Source: DATAXI01 sp963756185 (GTDB lineage: Bacteria; Verrucomicrobiota; Verrucomicrobiia; Chthoniobacterales; Chthoniobacteraceae). From it: DNA of 64,000 nt. Positions 41,539-54,215 of this stretch are shown piece after piece. The translations under genes were made by a program, and so were the position numbers. The stretch spans positions 372,001 to 436,000 of the forward strand of contig CAVWMS010000002.1 in assembly GCA_963756185.1 (NCBI GenBank), read 5' to 3'. The notes under the pieces are model-generated. The model was not told the DNA's origin, did no database searches, and saw only the letters and a list, made by a program, of their open reading frames with translations. Position 1 is the first letter of the stretch. Every line of letters starts with the position of its first letter.

Positions 41539-42367
41539 GGCTTGCGAAGAGAAATCGGTTGATGCCCGCGTAGTCGGCTGTGGCCCTGACATCTTTATAC
41601 GCCAGAAGGCGCAGATGCTCCACGAGCAATTCCGACTGTCCAGCCCCAATCTCGAGCGCGACCATGCCGCCGGGGGCAAGATGGGCGCGGGCCTGGTCGA
41701 GGAACGTGCGGATGAGCGCGGCGCCGTCCGGGCCGCCATCGAGCGCGGCGGGCGGGTCGCGGCGGACTTCTGGCGAGAGGGTGGGGATTTCGCCGGCAGG
41801 GACGTAAGGGAGATTTGCGGCGATGAGATCGTATTGCGCGGTCACGGTGGAAAAGAGGTCGGTTTCCAGGAAATGGACCCGGTCGGTCAGGCTGAGGCGG
41901 GCGGCATTTTCGGCGGCGAGGGCGAGGGCTTGGGGCGAAATATCGGCTGCGTCGACCGTGGCATCGGGCCATTCGGCGGCGAGGGTGAGGGCGATGACGC
42001 CGCTGCCCGTGCCCATGTCGAGGATGCGGCGGGGCTTTGCCGGAAGGGCGAGGAGCAATTCCACGAGGTGCTCCGTTTCGGGCCGAGGCACCAGTGCGCG
42101 GGCGTCGCAGAGGAAGGCGCGGCCATGGAACTCGACGGTCCCGAGCAAATGCTGGAGGGGCTCGCCGTTGGCGCGGCGTTTCACGAGGTCGCGCAGCGGA
42201 TCGAGTTCGCGGTCGCCGAGGGGCCGGTCGAATTCGAGGTAGAGGTCGATGCGCTTTTTCCCGAGGACGTGGGCGAGGAGCAGCTCCGCGTTCAGGCGCG
42301 GGCTTTCCACGCCATGCTTTTCGAAGTAGCCGGCGGTCGCCACGAGGATTTCCTGGACCGTTTTCAA
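41531..42367 (-). CDS. prmC: Release factor glutamine methyltransferase PrmC (HemK)
   Basis: PrmC methylates the GGQ glutamine of release factors RF1 and RF2. The 278-residue protein has the N-terminal helical RF-binding domain and the SAM motif DMGTGSGVIAL (117-127). The catalytic motif is NLPY at 185-188 rather than the more usual NPPY, followed by YVPAGEIPTLSPEV. The C-terminal GGPDGAALIRTFLDQA also fits the family. Its stop overlaps the murA start. A probable prfA, its substrate gene, starts at the far right of this window. Confidence 0.94.
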   Translation of the reverse strand: MKTVQEILVATAGYFEKHGVESPRLNAELLLAHVLGKKRIDLYLEFDRPLGDRELDPLRDLVKRRANGEPLQHLLGTVEFHGRAFLCDARALVPRPETEHLVELLLALPAKPRRILDMGTGSGVIALTLAAEWPDATVDAADISPQALALAAENAARLSLTDRVHFLETDLFSTVTAQYDLIAANLPYVPAGEIPTLSPEVRRDPPAALDGGPDGAALIRTFLDQARAHLAPGGMVALEIGAGQSELLVEHLRLLAYKDVRATADYAGINRFLFASHG

Positions 42368-42447
42368 GGGGCCTCAATCAAGGCGGACCGGGGCACGTTG
42401 GCAAGAGCGCTTGGAAAATGACGCGGGCGATGAAACAGTGGTTCCCT

Positions 42448-43776
42448 ATGCGAGTGCTCTACCTGGACTGCTTTTCCGGCATCAGCGGCGATATGACCGT
42501 TGGCGCGCTGTGCGATCTTGGGATCAAACCGTCCGCGTTCGAGTGGGAGCTGGGCAAGCTGGAGATCGGCGATGTGCACATGCATTGGGAGCGGAAGATG
42601 CGCCAGAACATCGAGGCCGTGAAGTTTTCGATCCACGAGGGGGCGACGCACAAGCATGAGGAGGATGAGGAGGAGCACCACCATCACGAGCATGAACATG
42701 AGCATGAGCACGGGGACCATGAGCATGACGAACACGAGCACCATGGGCATGAGCATGAAGAGCATGAACATCACGGCGGACATCACCATCATCACGAGGG
42801 TGAGCGCGGGTTTCGGGAGATTCGCGAGCTGATCCAAAAGAGCGAGCTGAGCGAATTCGTGAAGAAACACGCGGTTGGCATTTTCGAGCGAATCGCGAAG
42901 GCCGAAGGGAAAATCCACGGCATGAAGCCCGACGAGGTGACGTTTCACGAGGTTGGCGCGCTCGATTCGATCGCGGACATTGTGCTGGCGTGCGCGGGAA
43001 TCGAGTTGTTGAAGGTGGACCGCGTGGTGACGTTGCCGCTTGCCGAAGGGCGCGGGTGGATTGACTCGGCGCATGGCCGTTTCCCCGTGCCGGCGCCGGC
43101 GACGCTGGAAATCCTCGCGGGCTTTCCGCTGGGCTCGATCGATGAGGAGTTCGAATTCATCACGCCGACCGGCGCGGCCATCGTCGCGGAATTCGCGCAG
43201 TCGTTCGGCCCGATGCCGGCGATGCGCATCGAGAAGATCGGCTACGGGGCCGGCGGCAGAGTGAGCGGCAGCCGGCCAAACGTGCTGCGCGCGGTGCTGG
43301 GCGAGGCGGTCGAGGCCGCGCCGGCCGGCGGCTACGAACGGGACACGATCACGCGGATGGAAACGAACATCGACGACCTGTCGCCGGAAATCCTGGGCGC
43401 GGTCACCGAGCAGATTCTGAAAGCCGGGGCGCTGGATGTTTTCCTCACGCCGATCCAGATGAAGAAGAACCGGCCTGGGCTCCAGCTTACGGCGTTGTGC
43501 GAGGAATCGGCGGCAAGGCGTGTGGCAGAATTGATTTTCCGCCAAACGACCACGTTCGGCGTGCGCATGGACCGGGTCGAACGGCTGAAGCTGGCGCGCA
43601 GCTTCGAGACCGTGCAGACGTCCTTCGGACCGGTGACGGTGAAGATCGGCTCGCTCGATGGCGAGACGCTCCAGGTCTCGCCTGAATTCGAATCGTGCAA
43701 GGCATTGAGCGAAGAGACGGGGCAGCCGATCCGCGCGATTTACGAGGCGGCTATCCTGGCGCGGAAAAGCGCTTGA
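42448..43776 (+). CDS. larC: Nickel-pincer cofactor biosynthesis protein LarC
   Basis: LarC inserts nickel into the pyridinium-3,5-bisthiocarboxylate precursor of the lactate-racemase-type cofactor. The 442 residues from ATG 42448 begin MRVLYLDCFSGISGDMTVGA, the LarC signature. Residues 68-117 are a His/Glu-rich loop with runs of H, which probably stores or delivers nickel. The C-terminal half is DUF111. In Lactobacillus the protein needs a programmed frameshift to join its halves; here it is one continuous frame. No larA, larB or larE is in the window. Confidence 0.94.
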   Translation: MRVLYLDCFSGISGDMTVGALCDLGIKPSAFEWELGKLEIGDVHMHWERKMRQNIEAVKFSIHEGATHKHEEDEEEHHHHEHEHEHEHGDHEHDEHEHHGHEHEEHEHHGGHHHHHEGERGFREIRELIQKSELSEFVKKHAVGIFERIAKAEGKIHGMKPDEVTFHEVGALDSIADIVLACAGIELLKVDRVVTLPLAEGRGWIDSAHGRFPVPAPATLEILAGFPLGSIDEEFEFITPTGAAIVAEFAQSFGPMPAMRIEKIGYGAGGRVSGSRPNVLRAVLGEAVEAAPAGGYERDTITRMETNIDDLSPEILGAVTEQILKAGALDVFLTPIQMKKNRPGLQLTALCEESAARRVAELIFRQTTTFGVRMDRVERLKLARSFETVQTSFGPVTVKIGSLDGETLQVSPEFESCKALSEETGQPIRAIYEAAILARKSA

Positions 43777-43807
43777 ACCTTGCGGAAGCTGGGGCAGTGT
43801 CCCATCC

Positions 43808-44685
43808 GTGAAGATTCGCCTGCTCTCGCTCCTGCTGGTGTTCGTCGCGCTGCCCGGCTTCGCTTCGAGCCTGCCATTCGATGTCGTCTTTCGCGGACGC
43901 GACCGGTTCGATGAACTGGTGCAGCGGGCGGACGCAGAAAACTGGAAGGCGCTGCCAATCGGCGAGCGCGTCTGCACCGTGGGCCGGGCGCTGGTCGGGA
44001 CGCCGTACCGCTCGTTCACGCTGGAGATCGACGACCACATCGAGGCGCCGTCGGTCGATCTGGACGGGCTGGATTGCTGGACGTTTTTTGAACGTCGCTG
44101 GCGTTCGCCCGGATGCTCGAGGAGCCGCGGCAGGGGTGGACGCCGCAGACGATGCTGCATTTCATCGAGCTGGACCGGTACCGCAACGGCCATTGCACGG
44201 GCGAATATCTATCGCGGCTGCATTATCTCGAGGATTGGCTTTACGATAACGACCGGCGGGGCCTGGTGAAGGATATGACGCGCGCGCTGGGCGGCGTGCG
44301 GGTGCCGCACGAGGCGAATGAAATGACCGACGGCTGGCGCGAGTACCGTTACCTGCGGGCCGACCCGAGCCTGCTGGGCCCGCTGCGCGATATGGAGATG
44401 CGGGTCACGGCGCGCCCGATGTACCACATTCCCAAGAGCCGGGTGCCGTGGATCGAATCGAAATTGCAGGATGGGGACATTATTTGCATCACGTCGCGCG
44501 AGGATGGGATGATCTCGACGGCGCACGTGGGGATGGCGTACCGCGACGCGATGGGGGTGCTGCATTTCATGCACGCGTCATCGCCGAATAATTACGGGCG
44601 CGTGGTGATCGACGACCGGCTTTCGAATTATTTGGAGCGCTATCGCAGCGATGCGGGCATCATGGTTGCCAGGCCGGTGATTTAA
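43808..44685 (+). CDS. DUF1460 (NlpC/P60-like) secreted amidase, one frameshift
   Basis: The gene starts with a Sec signal peptide (KIRLLSLLLVFVALPGFASS). A DUF1460 domain follows, a papain-like cysteine peptidase/amidase relative, with VGTPYRSFTLEI and VDLDGLDCWTF (probable catalytic Cys). The break at ~44090-44093 (GAACG for GAAACG, one A missing) shifts the frame. Beyond it come SLAFARMLEEPRQGWTPQTM, DGDIICITSRE, STAHVGMAYR (probable catalytic His) and a normal C-terminus. One missing A in an A run fits sequencing error. It begins 31 bp after larC. It may process peptidoglycan, but the substrate is unknown. Confidence 0.82.
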
Positions 44686-44741
44686 AAGGCGAGCGCTTGA
44701 GCCGTAGACTGACGAAAAGCTTAGAGAGGGTGCGGTAATTC

Positions 44742-44993
44742 TCAAAACCGTCTTCGGGGAGATCGTAGATTCTTCCGAACCACCCAATTCCTATATTCGT
44801 CCCGGTAGATATGCAGGAAATCGCCTACGGTTATTGACGGTAAGTTGCCGCTTTTCGGATTTTTGAATAACTGAATCGCGTCTTGAATCAGACGCGTTCT
44901 CTCGGACCGAAAATTCTCCTTTTCATCTTCATCAGCAGCGTGGTCGTAGTCGTACCATGCTTCAAAGATCTTTTCCAATCGCGGATCCATCAC
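44742..44993 (-). CDS. Small protein of unknown function
   Basis: The 83-residue protein MMDPRLEKIFEAWYDYDHAA continues as an acidic helical segment, then TVGDFLHIYRDEYRNWV and a basic C-terminus. No signal peptide or membrane segment is seen. The base composition is lower in GC than around murA. I recognise no family. It lies close to the next minus-strand unknown gene. Confidence 0.5.
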   Translation of the reverse strand: MMDPRLEKIFEAWYDYDHAADEDEKENFRSERTRLIQDAIQLFKNPKSGNLPSITVGDFLHIYRDEYRNWVVRKNLRSPRRRF

Positions 44994-45086
44994 GTTGCAA
45001 CGTGCCAGAGTTCACGCCACTGGGAAGCTGAAATAATTTACACTGTATGAAAAATACGCAGTCGCCCCAAGATCGCAAAGTTGGTG

Positions 45087-45536
45087 CTACTGGGGAGCCA
45101 GCTTTCTCAGCTCGATGACGCGCTCAGCGTTTACGGGATGCCAAAGGTCAAGGCTTTCGCGAAGAGAATCCAGCAGCACTCGGATTCGTCGGAGGCAAAC
45201 CGACCGTTCCTGCCCTTCATTATCGTCCAGTGGCAATCGCACGAGGTTCGCCTCGCATTTTTCTCCACTGCTCAAAAGGGCAATGATGCCTCGGCGGTGG
45301 AATCCCAGCGTTCCTTCGTCCAAGCGCCTTGGTTCCTGTCCCTCGCCGGCACTGAAGAACGTCTCCTCTTCCTTGGCCCGGAACCTCGTATATTCGGCCT
45401 TCCATTTCTCGTATTGTTCTCTCCAAATGCTCAACAGAGAAGGGTCCTGTTTCTCGAACTCTCTGACGAGAGTACCCCAATCCCGGGGTGGATCCTTGGG
45501 ATCAACGGTAAATAAATCGCTTTTGGAATGCGGCAT
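45087..45536 (-). CDS. Protein of unknown function
   Basis: The 149-residue protein has no signal peptide and is mostly charged helix (REFEKQDPSLLSIWREQYEK, AEYTRFRAKEEETFFSAGEG, RIRVLLDSLRESLDLWHPVN). It contains no motif I know. Its relation to the 83-residue gene on the same strand, 93 bp downstream, is unclear; together they may be a small accessory unit such as a toxin/immunity pair, but nothing in the sequence shows that. Confidence 0.55.
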   Translation of the reverse strand: MPHSKSDLFTVDPKDPPRDWGTLVREFEKQDPSLLSIWREQYEKWKAEYTRFRAKEEETFFSAGEGQEPRRLDEGTLGFHRRGIIALLSSGEKCEANLVRLPLDDNEGQERSVCLRRIRVLLDSLRESLDLWHPVNAERVIELRKLAPQ

Positions 45537-45850
45537 CTAAAACGGATTGTACACAATATATGGCCGATCCGGTGATTTAGAAGTGTGAATTATTGTCCGT
45601 ATGGATTTCGCTGCAATAGCAACTTGCAAAGGCACTTGCGACGACTACACGACCGGAATCTCCGGAGCTGCTGTCGTCTCCGGTCGCAGACGCCCTCACA
45701 ATCCGCCAAAAATCTCCGCCGGTCTACCCAACCCTACGCCGGGGCTTCGGTTAGGCCGTGGGGGTAATCGGGGGCGATGGTTGTGGCGGGGGCGTCAGGC
45801 AGAGGAGGGGGCTCCTCTGCGGGGACGCGGAGGGACTGGCGGGCGGGTTG
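45537..45850. other. Intergenic region downstream of ftsH
   Basis: This 314 bp stretch has no supported gene. It contains a perfect 9-bp hairpin GCAGAGGAG-GGGG-CTCCTCTGC at 45799-45820, just after the ftsH stop on the minus strand, and G-rich sequence around it. Confidence 0.45.
45799..45820 (-). terminator. Hairpin after ftsH
   Basis: A perfect 9-bp stem with a 4-nt loop begins 30 bp past the ftsH stop. It lacks a U-run and is a weak Rho-independent candidate. Confidence 0.4.
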
Positions 45851-47774
<1,924 letters not shown>

Positions 47775-48097
47775 AAAAGTTGGGTTCTACTCGTCGGCAC
47801 GGGCTTCGCGCAGGCGGCGAACGTATTCGAACTGCCCAAGGCCGGAGTGTCTCGAACTTAGGCAATCTCGGCGGATGGTCAAACACGTTCTGGACGATCA
47901 TTTTGTCTTATAGACAATCGGAGCCCGGCCTTGTTGAAGCCGCATTCTTTCGGTTGGGACATGGGCGGGTGGTTGGATGAGGGGGCGGCGGAGGGCAGAT
48001 TGCGGGCGCTTCGGCGCCCGGCGCCTCGACACGGGGTCAATCTCGCGGTACTTTGGCGTTCGCACCAAGTCTGCATCCGCCCGGGGGCGGAACAACA
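47775..48097. other. Divergent intergenic region, ftsH / ABC fusion
   Basis: This 323 bp region must contain both promoters. It holds the palindrome TTGTCT-TAT-AGACAA at 47903-47917. No gene is seen. Confidence 0.5.
47903..47917. promoter_or_regulatory. Palindrome TTGTCT-TAT-AGACAA
   Basis: A perfect 6-bp inverted repeat with a 3-bp spacer lies in the divergent promoter gap. It has the look of an operator for a dimeric regulator, but the regulator cannot be named. Confidence 0.35.
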
Positions 48098-51000
48098 ATG
48101 ATCGACCAGGTTCCACAGGGAGACACATTCATCGCCCGTCTCGGGCAGCGCATCCGGCGTCTGACGCCGATGGCGTACCGTCTTCAGCGCACGACGCGGC
48201 AACTGGCGCGCCGGGCCATGCGCAAGCCGCGCACGGTGACTGGAATCGCCCAACCTGCTGCCGCTGCTCATCCAGGTGCTGGCCGCGTTCTCGAAGGTGG
48301 ACGGCATGGTGCTGGAGGAGGAAATCGACTCGTCGCTCGGGCTTCCTGCGCTACGACTACCCGGAGGCCGTTTATTCCGAGCTGCGCAAGCTCTTCCGCC
48401 AGGCGCTCAACGAGCAGCACGACCTGATGGCGATGGCGCAGAAGCTTTCCACGCAACTGACCGAGGAGCGCAAGATCATGCTGGGGGTGCAGCTCTACGA
48501 CCTGATCTCGAAGACCGACACCAACAAGGAGCAGATTACCAATTTTTACGCATTCATGTCCGCGCTCGGCATGGCCGCGCAGGCCATCGACATCGTTTAC
48601 CAGCTCAACGCGGCCGAGGATGTCGATCCCACCGTCTTCCAGCGCGGTTCCTCGCCGCTGGAGTCGCTCTGCTTTGGCCGCAACGGGAACGCCGACGTGG
48701 TGCTGCGCGACCTGGAGGCGGGCGAGCGGCTCCTCGTTTTCCGCTATCACGACGTGATCCTGCTGAAAAACCAGACGCAACGGCCCATCACGGTGCGCGG
48801 GCGCCCACTGGCGGTGGGGCATTTTTGCCGCGTTTATTCCGGGCAGCGGATCGTCCTGGGTGAGCAGGTGCTGGCCTACCAGGACCTGGTTTATTATTTC
48901 AACGCGAAGAAGAACGTCTCGCTGACGAATATTTATCTCGAGCTCAAGGACAACGAGGTTGAGCTGGAGAAACAGCGGACGCGCGACTCGGTCATCGAGG
49001 TGCAATTCGGGCTCAAGGTGAAAATCCGCGCGCTGAAAAACGTGGATGCCGTGCTCAACGGCGTGACGCTCAAGGCCGGGGCGCAGGCCGAGGCGACGCT
49101 CGAGGACAAGATCATTTTCCACGACCGCTCGGAGCTTTCGCTTTCCGATCTGCGCCGGCGGGCGCGCGCGCTGGGCGGGCGGTTTCAGTTGAAGGCCCAC
49201 AAGAGCGAGTACCTGGTCTCGAACAATGCCGGCCTGCTCGAGGAGGACGACATCCTGCTCTCGCCCGGGACCGGCGGCGAGGTGCTGCTGAAAATCCAGT
49301 GTGATTACGAACACAAGGTCGGGCAGATCGAGGTGCTGCGGGCCGACCGGCCGATCCTGGTGGGCGAGACGCCGGTGCGCAACACCGCGGCGCTGGCCGA
49401 CGGCGACACCATCCGCATCGATACCGGGCAGGTGCTCCGGTGCAATTTCACCGAGCGCATCATCGAGGAGGAGCGCAACATCATCTCGACGCTCGAGTTG
49501 CGCGACCTGAACCACCGTTTCCGCGAGGGCGAGACGGCGCTCGACAGCATCTCCTTCAGCGCCACGCGCGGCGAGATGGTCTGTGTCATGGGCGCGAGCG
49601 GGTGCGGCAAGAGCACCCTCATGCGAGTGCTCTCCGGCCAGCACCAGCCGCAGCAGGGCGAGGTGTTGCTCAATGGCCAGTCGCTTTACCACGACCTGGA
49701 CGCGCTGCGCGGCTACATCGCCCACATCCCGCAGGAAGACGCCTTCGACGAGCATCTGACCATCGAGGAGAACCTCGAATTCGCCGCGGCCATCCGGGCT
49801 CCGCACCTGACCAGCTCCGACCGGTCGAGGCGCATCGACGGCAAGCTGGCCGAGCTGGGCTTGAGCGAGCGGCGCAACAACCTGGTGGGCAGCCAGACCA
49901 ACAAGGTCCTCAGCGGCGGCGAACGCAAACGGCTCAACATCGGCCTGGATATGATCGGCAACGCCGACGTTTTTCTTTTCGACGAGCCGACCAGCGGCCT
50001 CTCCTCGAAAGACGCCGAGCATGTGATCGATATCATCCGGTCGATGGCGCACAACAAGATCGTGCTGGTCACGATCCACCAGCCGACGTCGAAGATTTTC
50101 CAGATGTTCTCAAAGGCGCTGCTGCTGGACAAAGGGGGCAAGCTGGTCTTCTTCGGCACGCCGCACGAAATGCTCGAGTACTTTGCCTCCGCCGAGCACG
50201 AGCAACATTTCGGCACCGAGCTGGGCGGCTGCCCGGCTTGCGGCACCACGCGGCCGGAATTCATCTTTGACGTGCTCGAGACCCCGCTGCGCGACCTGAG
50301 CGGCGACATCATCTACGAGGAAAACCTCGAGGGCCAGCTCATCCCGGCGCGGCGCTACTCGCCGGATTACTGGCGCGACAAGTACGAGTCCTTCCGCCTG
50401 CTCCAGGACATGCGCCAGGTGGCGGTCCGCAAGCAGGCGCCCGTGCTGCCGCCCGCGCCGGTGAAGCGGCACGAGTCCATTCGCGGCCGGGACGAGTGGA
50501 CCCAGTTCCGCACGCTGCTCAACCGCGCCTTCATCTCGAAGATGCGCATCCGGGGCAACCTGCTGACCACCATCGTCGAGGCGCCGCTGCTGGCCGCGCT
50601 CATCGGCGTCGTCCTGCGCTATTCCGCCGATGGCAACGCATACGACTTTGCCTCCGCCTACCACATCCCGACCTTTCTCTTCCTCAGCCTCACGGTTGCC
50701 ATGTTTCTCGGGCTCACCAATTCATGCGACGACATCATTCGCGACCGCATCGTCCTGCAGCGCGAGCGCAACCTGAACGTCCGGCTGCCCTATTACATTT
50801 TCGCGAAGACGGGCACGCTCGGCCTTTTCGCCGCCGTCCAGTGCGCGCTCTTCGTGCTCATCGGCAATTCCATCCTCGAGATTCGCGGCATGTTCTGGCC
50901 GTCGTTCTTTTTCAATTTCATCACCGCCCTGGCCGGCATCGCCATGGGCCTGGTCATCTCCTCGCTGGTCGAGGATGGCAAAACCGCAGCGAACATCGTC

Positions 51001-51741
51001 CCGCTGATCCTGATCCCGAACATCATCCTCGGCGGCGCGCTGATCAAATACGAGGACATGAACCGCGACCTTGATTTCGTCTATCGCATCCAGCGCTTTT
51101 TCGATACGCACCCGCGCGTCGAGGAGGACCCCGAGGACAGCAGCATCCAGGTGCCGCTGATCTGCGAGTTCATCCCGATGCGCTGGAGCTACGAGGCCCT
51201 GGTGGTGGCCCAGGGCAAGCTGAACCCGCTCACGTCACGCCAGGATGAAATCCAGGAGCAGATCGATAAGCTGGTCGAAATCCCGAACCGCACGGATGCG
51301 CAGGATAACCGGCTCGACGATCTCAAGGACACGCTGGCTTATCTTTCGGGGCTCGAATCCACGAGCGTCAGCGACATCGAGGATCGCCTCCGGAAGATTG
51401 ACAAGATCATCGCCGGCGGTCCGCTCAATGACGCCGCCGTCCACTCCCACCACGGCGCCTACACCGCCGAGCGGCTCTTCGTGAACCAGAAGATCACCGA
51501 CCTGGTATCGAAGGCCGAGACCGACCAGGCCGACTACCGGCGCCTCACGCCGGTGAACGTCTTCTTTGGCCCGGTCAAATACCTGTTCCACGACGAATTC
51601 ACCTATCGGGGCAAGCCGCACGTCATCGACATTCAATGCAGCGTGCTGTTGTTCAACACCGTGATCCTGCTCGCATTCACGGCGGGTTGCCTCACGGTCC
51701 TGCACGTCTCCCTCAAGCGCCAGTTGAGCACGAAGGCGTGA
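48098..51741 (+). CDS. TerB-FHA-ABCG-type fusion transporter, two frameshifts
   Basis: The start at 48098 (MIDQVPQGDTFIARLGQRIR) leads into a helical TerB-like domain (LLIQVLAAFSKVDGMVLEEE, LTEERKIMLGVQLYDLI), then beta-rich regions, an FHA-like segment (RPILVGETPVRNTAALADGD) and an ABC ATPase: Walker A GASGCGKS, signature LSGGERKRLNIG, Walker B VFLFDEP. A multi-span ABC2-type membrane domain follows (LFLSLTVAMFLGLTN, FFFNFITALAGIAMGLVISS). The ATPase-before-membrane order is that of ABCG exporters. The frame slips at ~48240 and ~48338, in the TerB part only; sequencing error is likely. Substrate is unknown. The long combination of sensor-like domains with an exporter is unusual. Confidence 0.85.
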
Positions 51742-51786
51742 CGTTGCGGCCATTGACAGCCGGCTGATATTCTTCCAAATAGCTCC

Positions 51787-52629
51787 ATGGCTCCTTTGTA
51801 CGATCTGGCCCGGCGCTGTCTTGGCTACAAGTTTCCTCGTTTGGGAGCAGCCGCCAACAACCTGTTTTTCAGGATGATCCCCACCGTCTTCCAGACAGAA
51901 TTGGTCCCGGGCATCCGCGCGCGCCTCGACTCCCGCGATGTAACCCAGCGGACCACTTACTGGCAAGGTGACAGGTTCGAGTATCCAACCATCCAGATCC
52001 TGACCAAATGGGTTACTCCGGAAATTACACACTTTTTCGACATAGGATCGAATTACGGCTACTTCAGTTACCTGATGCTGTCCCGGTTCAAGCAATTGAT
52101 TGTTCACGCCTTCGAACCAAATCCGAAGGTTTTTGCCCTCATCGAAGAAATCAAAAGGAACAATAACCTCGACCGGTTTCATCCGCACTGCATGGGCCTG
52201 GCGGATGTGAAAGCCAGCTTGTTTCTGCATCCCGGCGGAGCCGATTCCGGCAACTCCACTTTTGGGCCGCATCCGGAATTGCAGGTCGAAACACTCGAGA
52301 CGCCCACGCCCGTGGATACCTTCGATAACTGGCGTGGGGGGGGGAAGACTCAAATTCCGTTGCCCGACCGTCCCCGCTGGCTGGCGAAGATTGACGTCGA
52401 GGGCTTCGACCTCAAGGTGCTCAAAGGAATGGAGCAGGCGCTCAAAGCCAGGGCCTTCGCCGGCCTGTCCGTTGAAGTCTGCGAATACACCCTCGCTTTC
52501 TCGGGGGCTCGCTCGAAAGACATTTTCGAATTCATGGAGGCCGTGGATTACAAACAGATCTATTCACTCGATATGTTCGACAAGAACACGAACGCCTTCT
52601 TCATTCCGAACCGTCGACCGACGGATTAA
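51787..52629 (+). CDS. FkbM-family methyltransferase
   Basis: The 280-residue protein has the SAM-binding FFDIGSNYGYFSYLMLS and HAFEPNPKVFALIEE motifs and the later WLAKIDVEGFDLKVLKGMEQ, typical of FkbM O-methyltransferases. Such enzymes decorate exopolysaccharide or natural-product sugars. It is the first of a run of surface-polysaccharide genes that ends in the exosortase. It is 46 bp after the ABC fusion and on the same strand. Confidence 0.9.
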   Translation: MAPLYDLARRCLGYKFPRLGAAANNLFFRMIPTVFQTELVPGIRARLDSRDVTQRTTYWQGDRFEYPTIQILTKWVTPEITHFFDIGSNYGYFSYLMLSRFKQLIVHAFEPNPKVFALIEEIKRNNNLDRFHPHCMGLADVKASLFLHPGGADSGNSTFGPHPELQVETLETPTPVDTFDNWRGGGKTQIPLPDRPRWLAKIDVEGFDLKVLKGMEQALKARAFAGLSVEVCEYTLAFSGARSKDIFEFMEAVDYKQIYSLDMFDKNTNAFFIPNRRPTD

Positions 52630-54184
52630 TAGCCGGCCTTCTTTGGAAACGCGTCGTCGATGATGCCGCCGGCTCCGGAGCCCATGGTCATTGGGCGGTT
52701 GAATTGGTTGACGTTGTGATGGGCGCGGCCTGCGAAGGCTGGGATGTAATTGATGAGATAGGCATCAATCACATTGTTTGCGAAAGTGTTCGAGCCTGTC
52801 GTCGTGCCGGCGCGGTTCCAGATATTAAAGCCGATCGGCCTGGGCGCGGCCTTCGGCTCGGCCAGCATGAGGTTGCGGGTGAATGCGCAGTCGAAGACAT
52901 TACCCGTGGTAATGATTCCGCCGCCACCGGCCGGCACGACGATCTTGTTTTGGGATACATTGATGCGCTCCCAGCCTCTCGGGTAGCCTCCGCCAAACAT
53001 GATCGCCTGACGGTTGTCCACAAAGAGGTTGTGGGTGATCGATATGTCATGCTGGTAGGCGACGTCGACAAACCAGCCGGATTCACAATTGTATATCTTG
53101 TTATTGATGAAAACCGAGTTCTCGGCGCCGCCGATGCTCAGTCCCTGGTGATAGCCGTTTGAATGAACAATGTTATTCGCCACGGTGCCGGATATGTAAG
53201 TGCCGTCGTCATTTGTGCCGGTGTTATTGGCTTCAATGGTAAAGACCCATCCGTGGGTGCCCCATAGGTTATCGGCGACGCAATTACTGATGAGATTTCC
53301 GCCGGCGACCGCGAACTGGCCGCGGGCGGTATCGGCCGGCGTTGCGGTGTTGTGCCCGATCAGGATGCCCATTGTGCCTTCGTAAAATGGCGCGCCGGCG
53401 TTGGTGACATGCACCCGCTCGACGTGGCAATTCCTGTCGCCGATGGCGATGGGCGAGGTCGTGACCGCCGGTCCCGCGAAGACACGGCCCGAGACCACCG
53501 TCCCTGGCGGCGCTTCGTTGTCGCCGCGCGCGAAGGGGTCGCCCGTGCCTTGCAGATTCTCGAGCACGATGTGCGAGGAATCGGGCAGCGACTTGATCAG
53601 GTAAAACCCGATCGGCGCGTAGTTATCCATTCGCTGGATATATGCGTATTGGCCGACCCTCGCCCAGTTGGTCCCGGATACAGGAACGGTTACCGTCGCG
53701 CCAAACGGCGGCACGATAAACGATCCGGAACTGGCAAGCCTGCCACCGAAATCGGTCCATGAGCAATCGACCGTCAGATCGGATATCTCGATGCCGCCTT
53801 GATTGGGCGCCCCGGCGCCGATGACGTAGGTTTGTGTCATCTTGCCGATGCCGGCCGGGTAAAACCGGCCAGTTTGATCACGGTTCGGTCCATGCCGGCG
53901 CCGCGGATTTTCCAATCGGACAGGCAACCCCAATGTCCGCCGGTGCTGCCAAATGTGTAGTAAGTGCCGGGCGCGAGGTGAAAGGTGACACCAGTCTTTC
54001 CAGCCGCGTAATAACGCTGGAAGATCGCGTCGAATTCGTTTGGCATGCCCGCGCTGTAGGGATTCTTTTGGGAGCCGGAACCTTTACCCGCGGCGTGCGG
54101 CGACAACCAGACCTCCGTTCGCGCGTGGGCGGTCGGGAGCAGGGCAAGGCTCGCCAGGATAAGGGGCGCGAGGGGGCGAAGCAT
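52626..54184 (-). CDS. Secreted right-handed beta-helix protein, one frameshift
   Basis: The start at 54184 gives a signal peptide (RPLAPLILASLALLPTAHA) and then a pectin-lyase-like parallel beta-helix with repeats such as VANNIVHSNGYHQGLSIGGA, SVFINNKIYNCESGWFVDVA and DISITHNLFVDNRQAIMFGG. The frame breaks near 53861 (one T missing in a T run, GGTTTT-ACC for GGTTTTT-ACC). The second part continues YPAGIGKMTQTYVIGAGAPN to the stop at 52626. The 519-residue product could be a polysaccharide lyase, epimerase or adhesin. It overlaps the FkbM stop by 4 bp tail to tail. Confidence 0.82.
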
Positions 54185-54215
54185 GGAATGAATGACAGCG
54201 GCGAACGGCGCGCGT

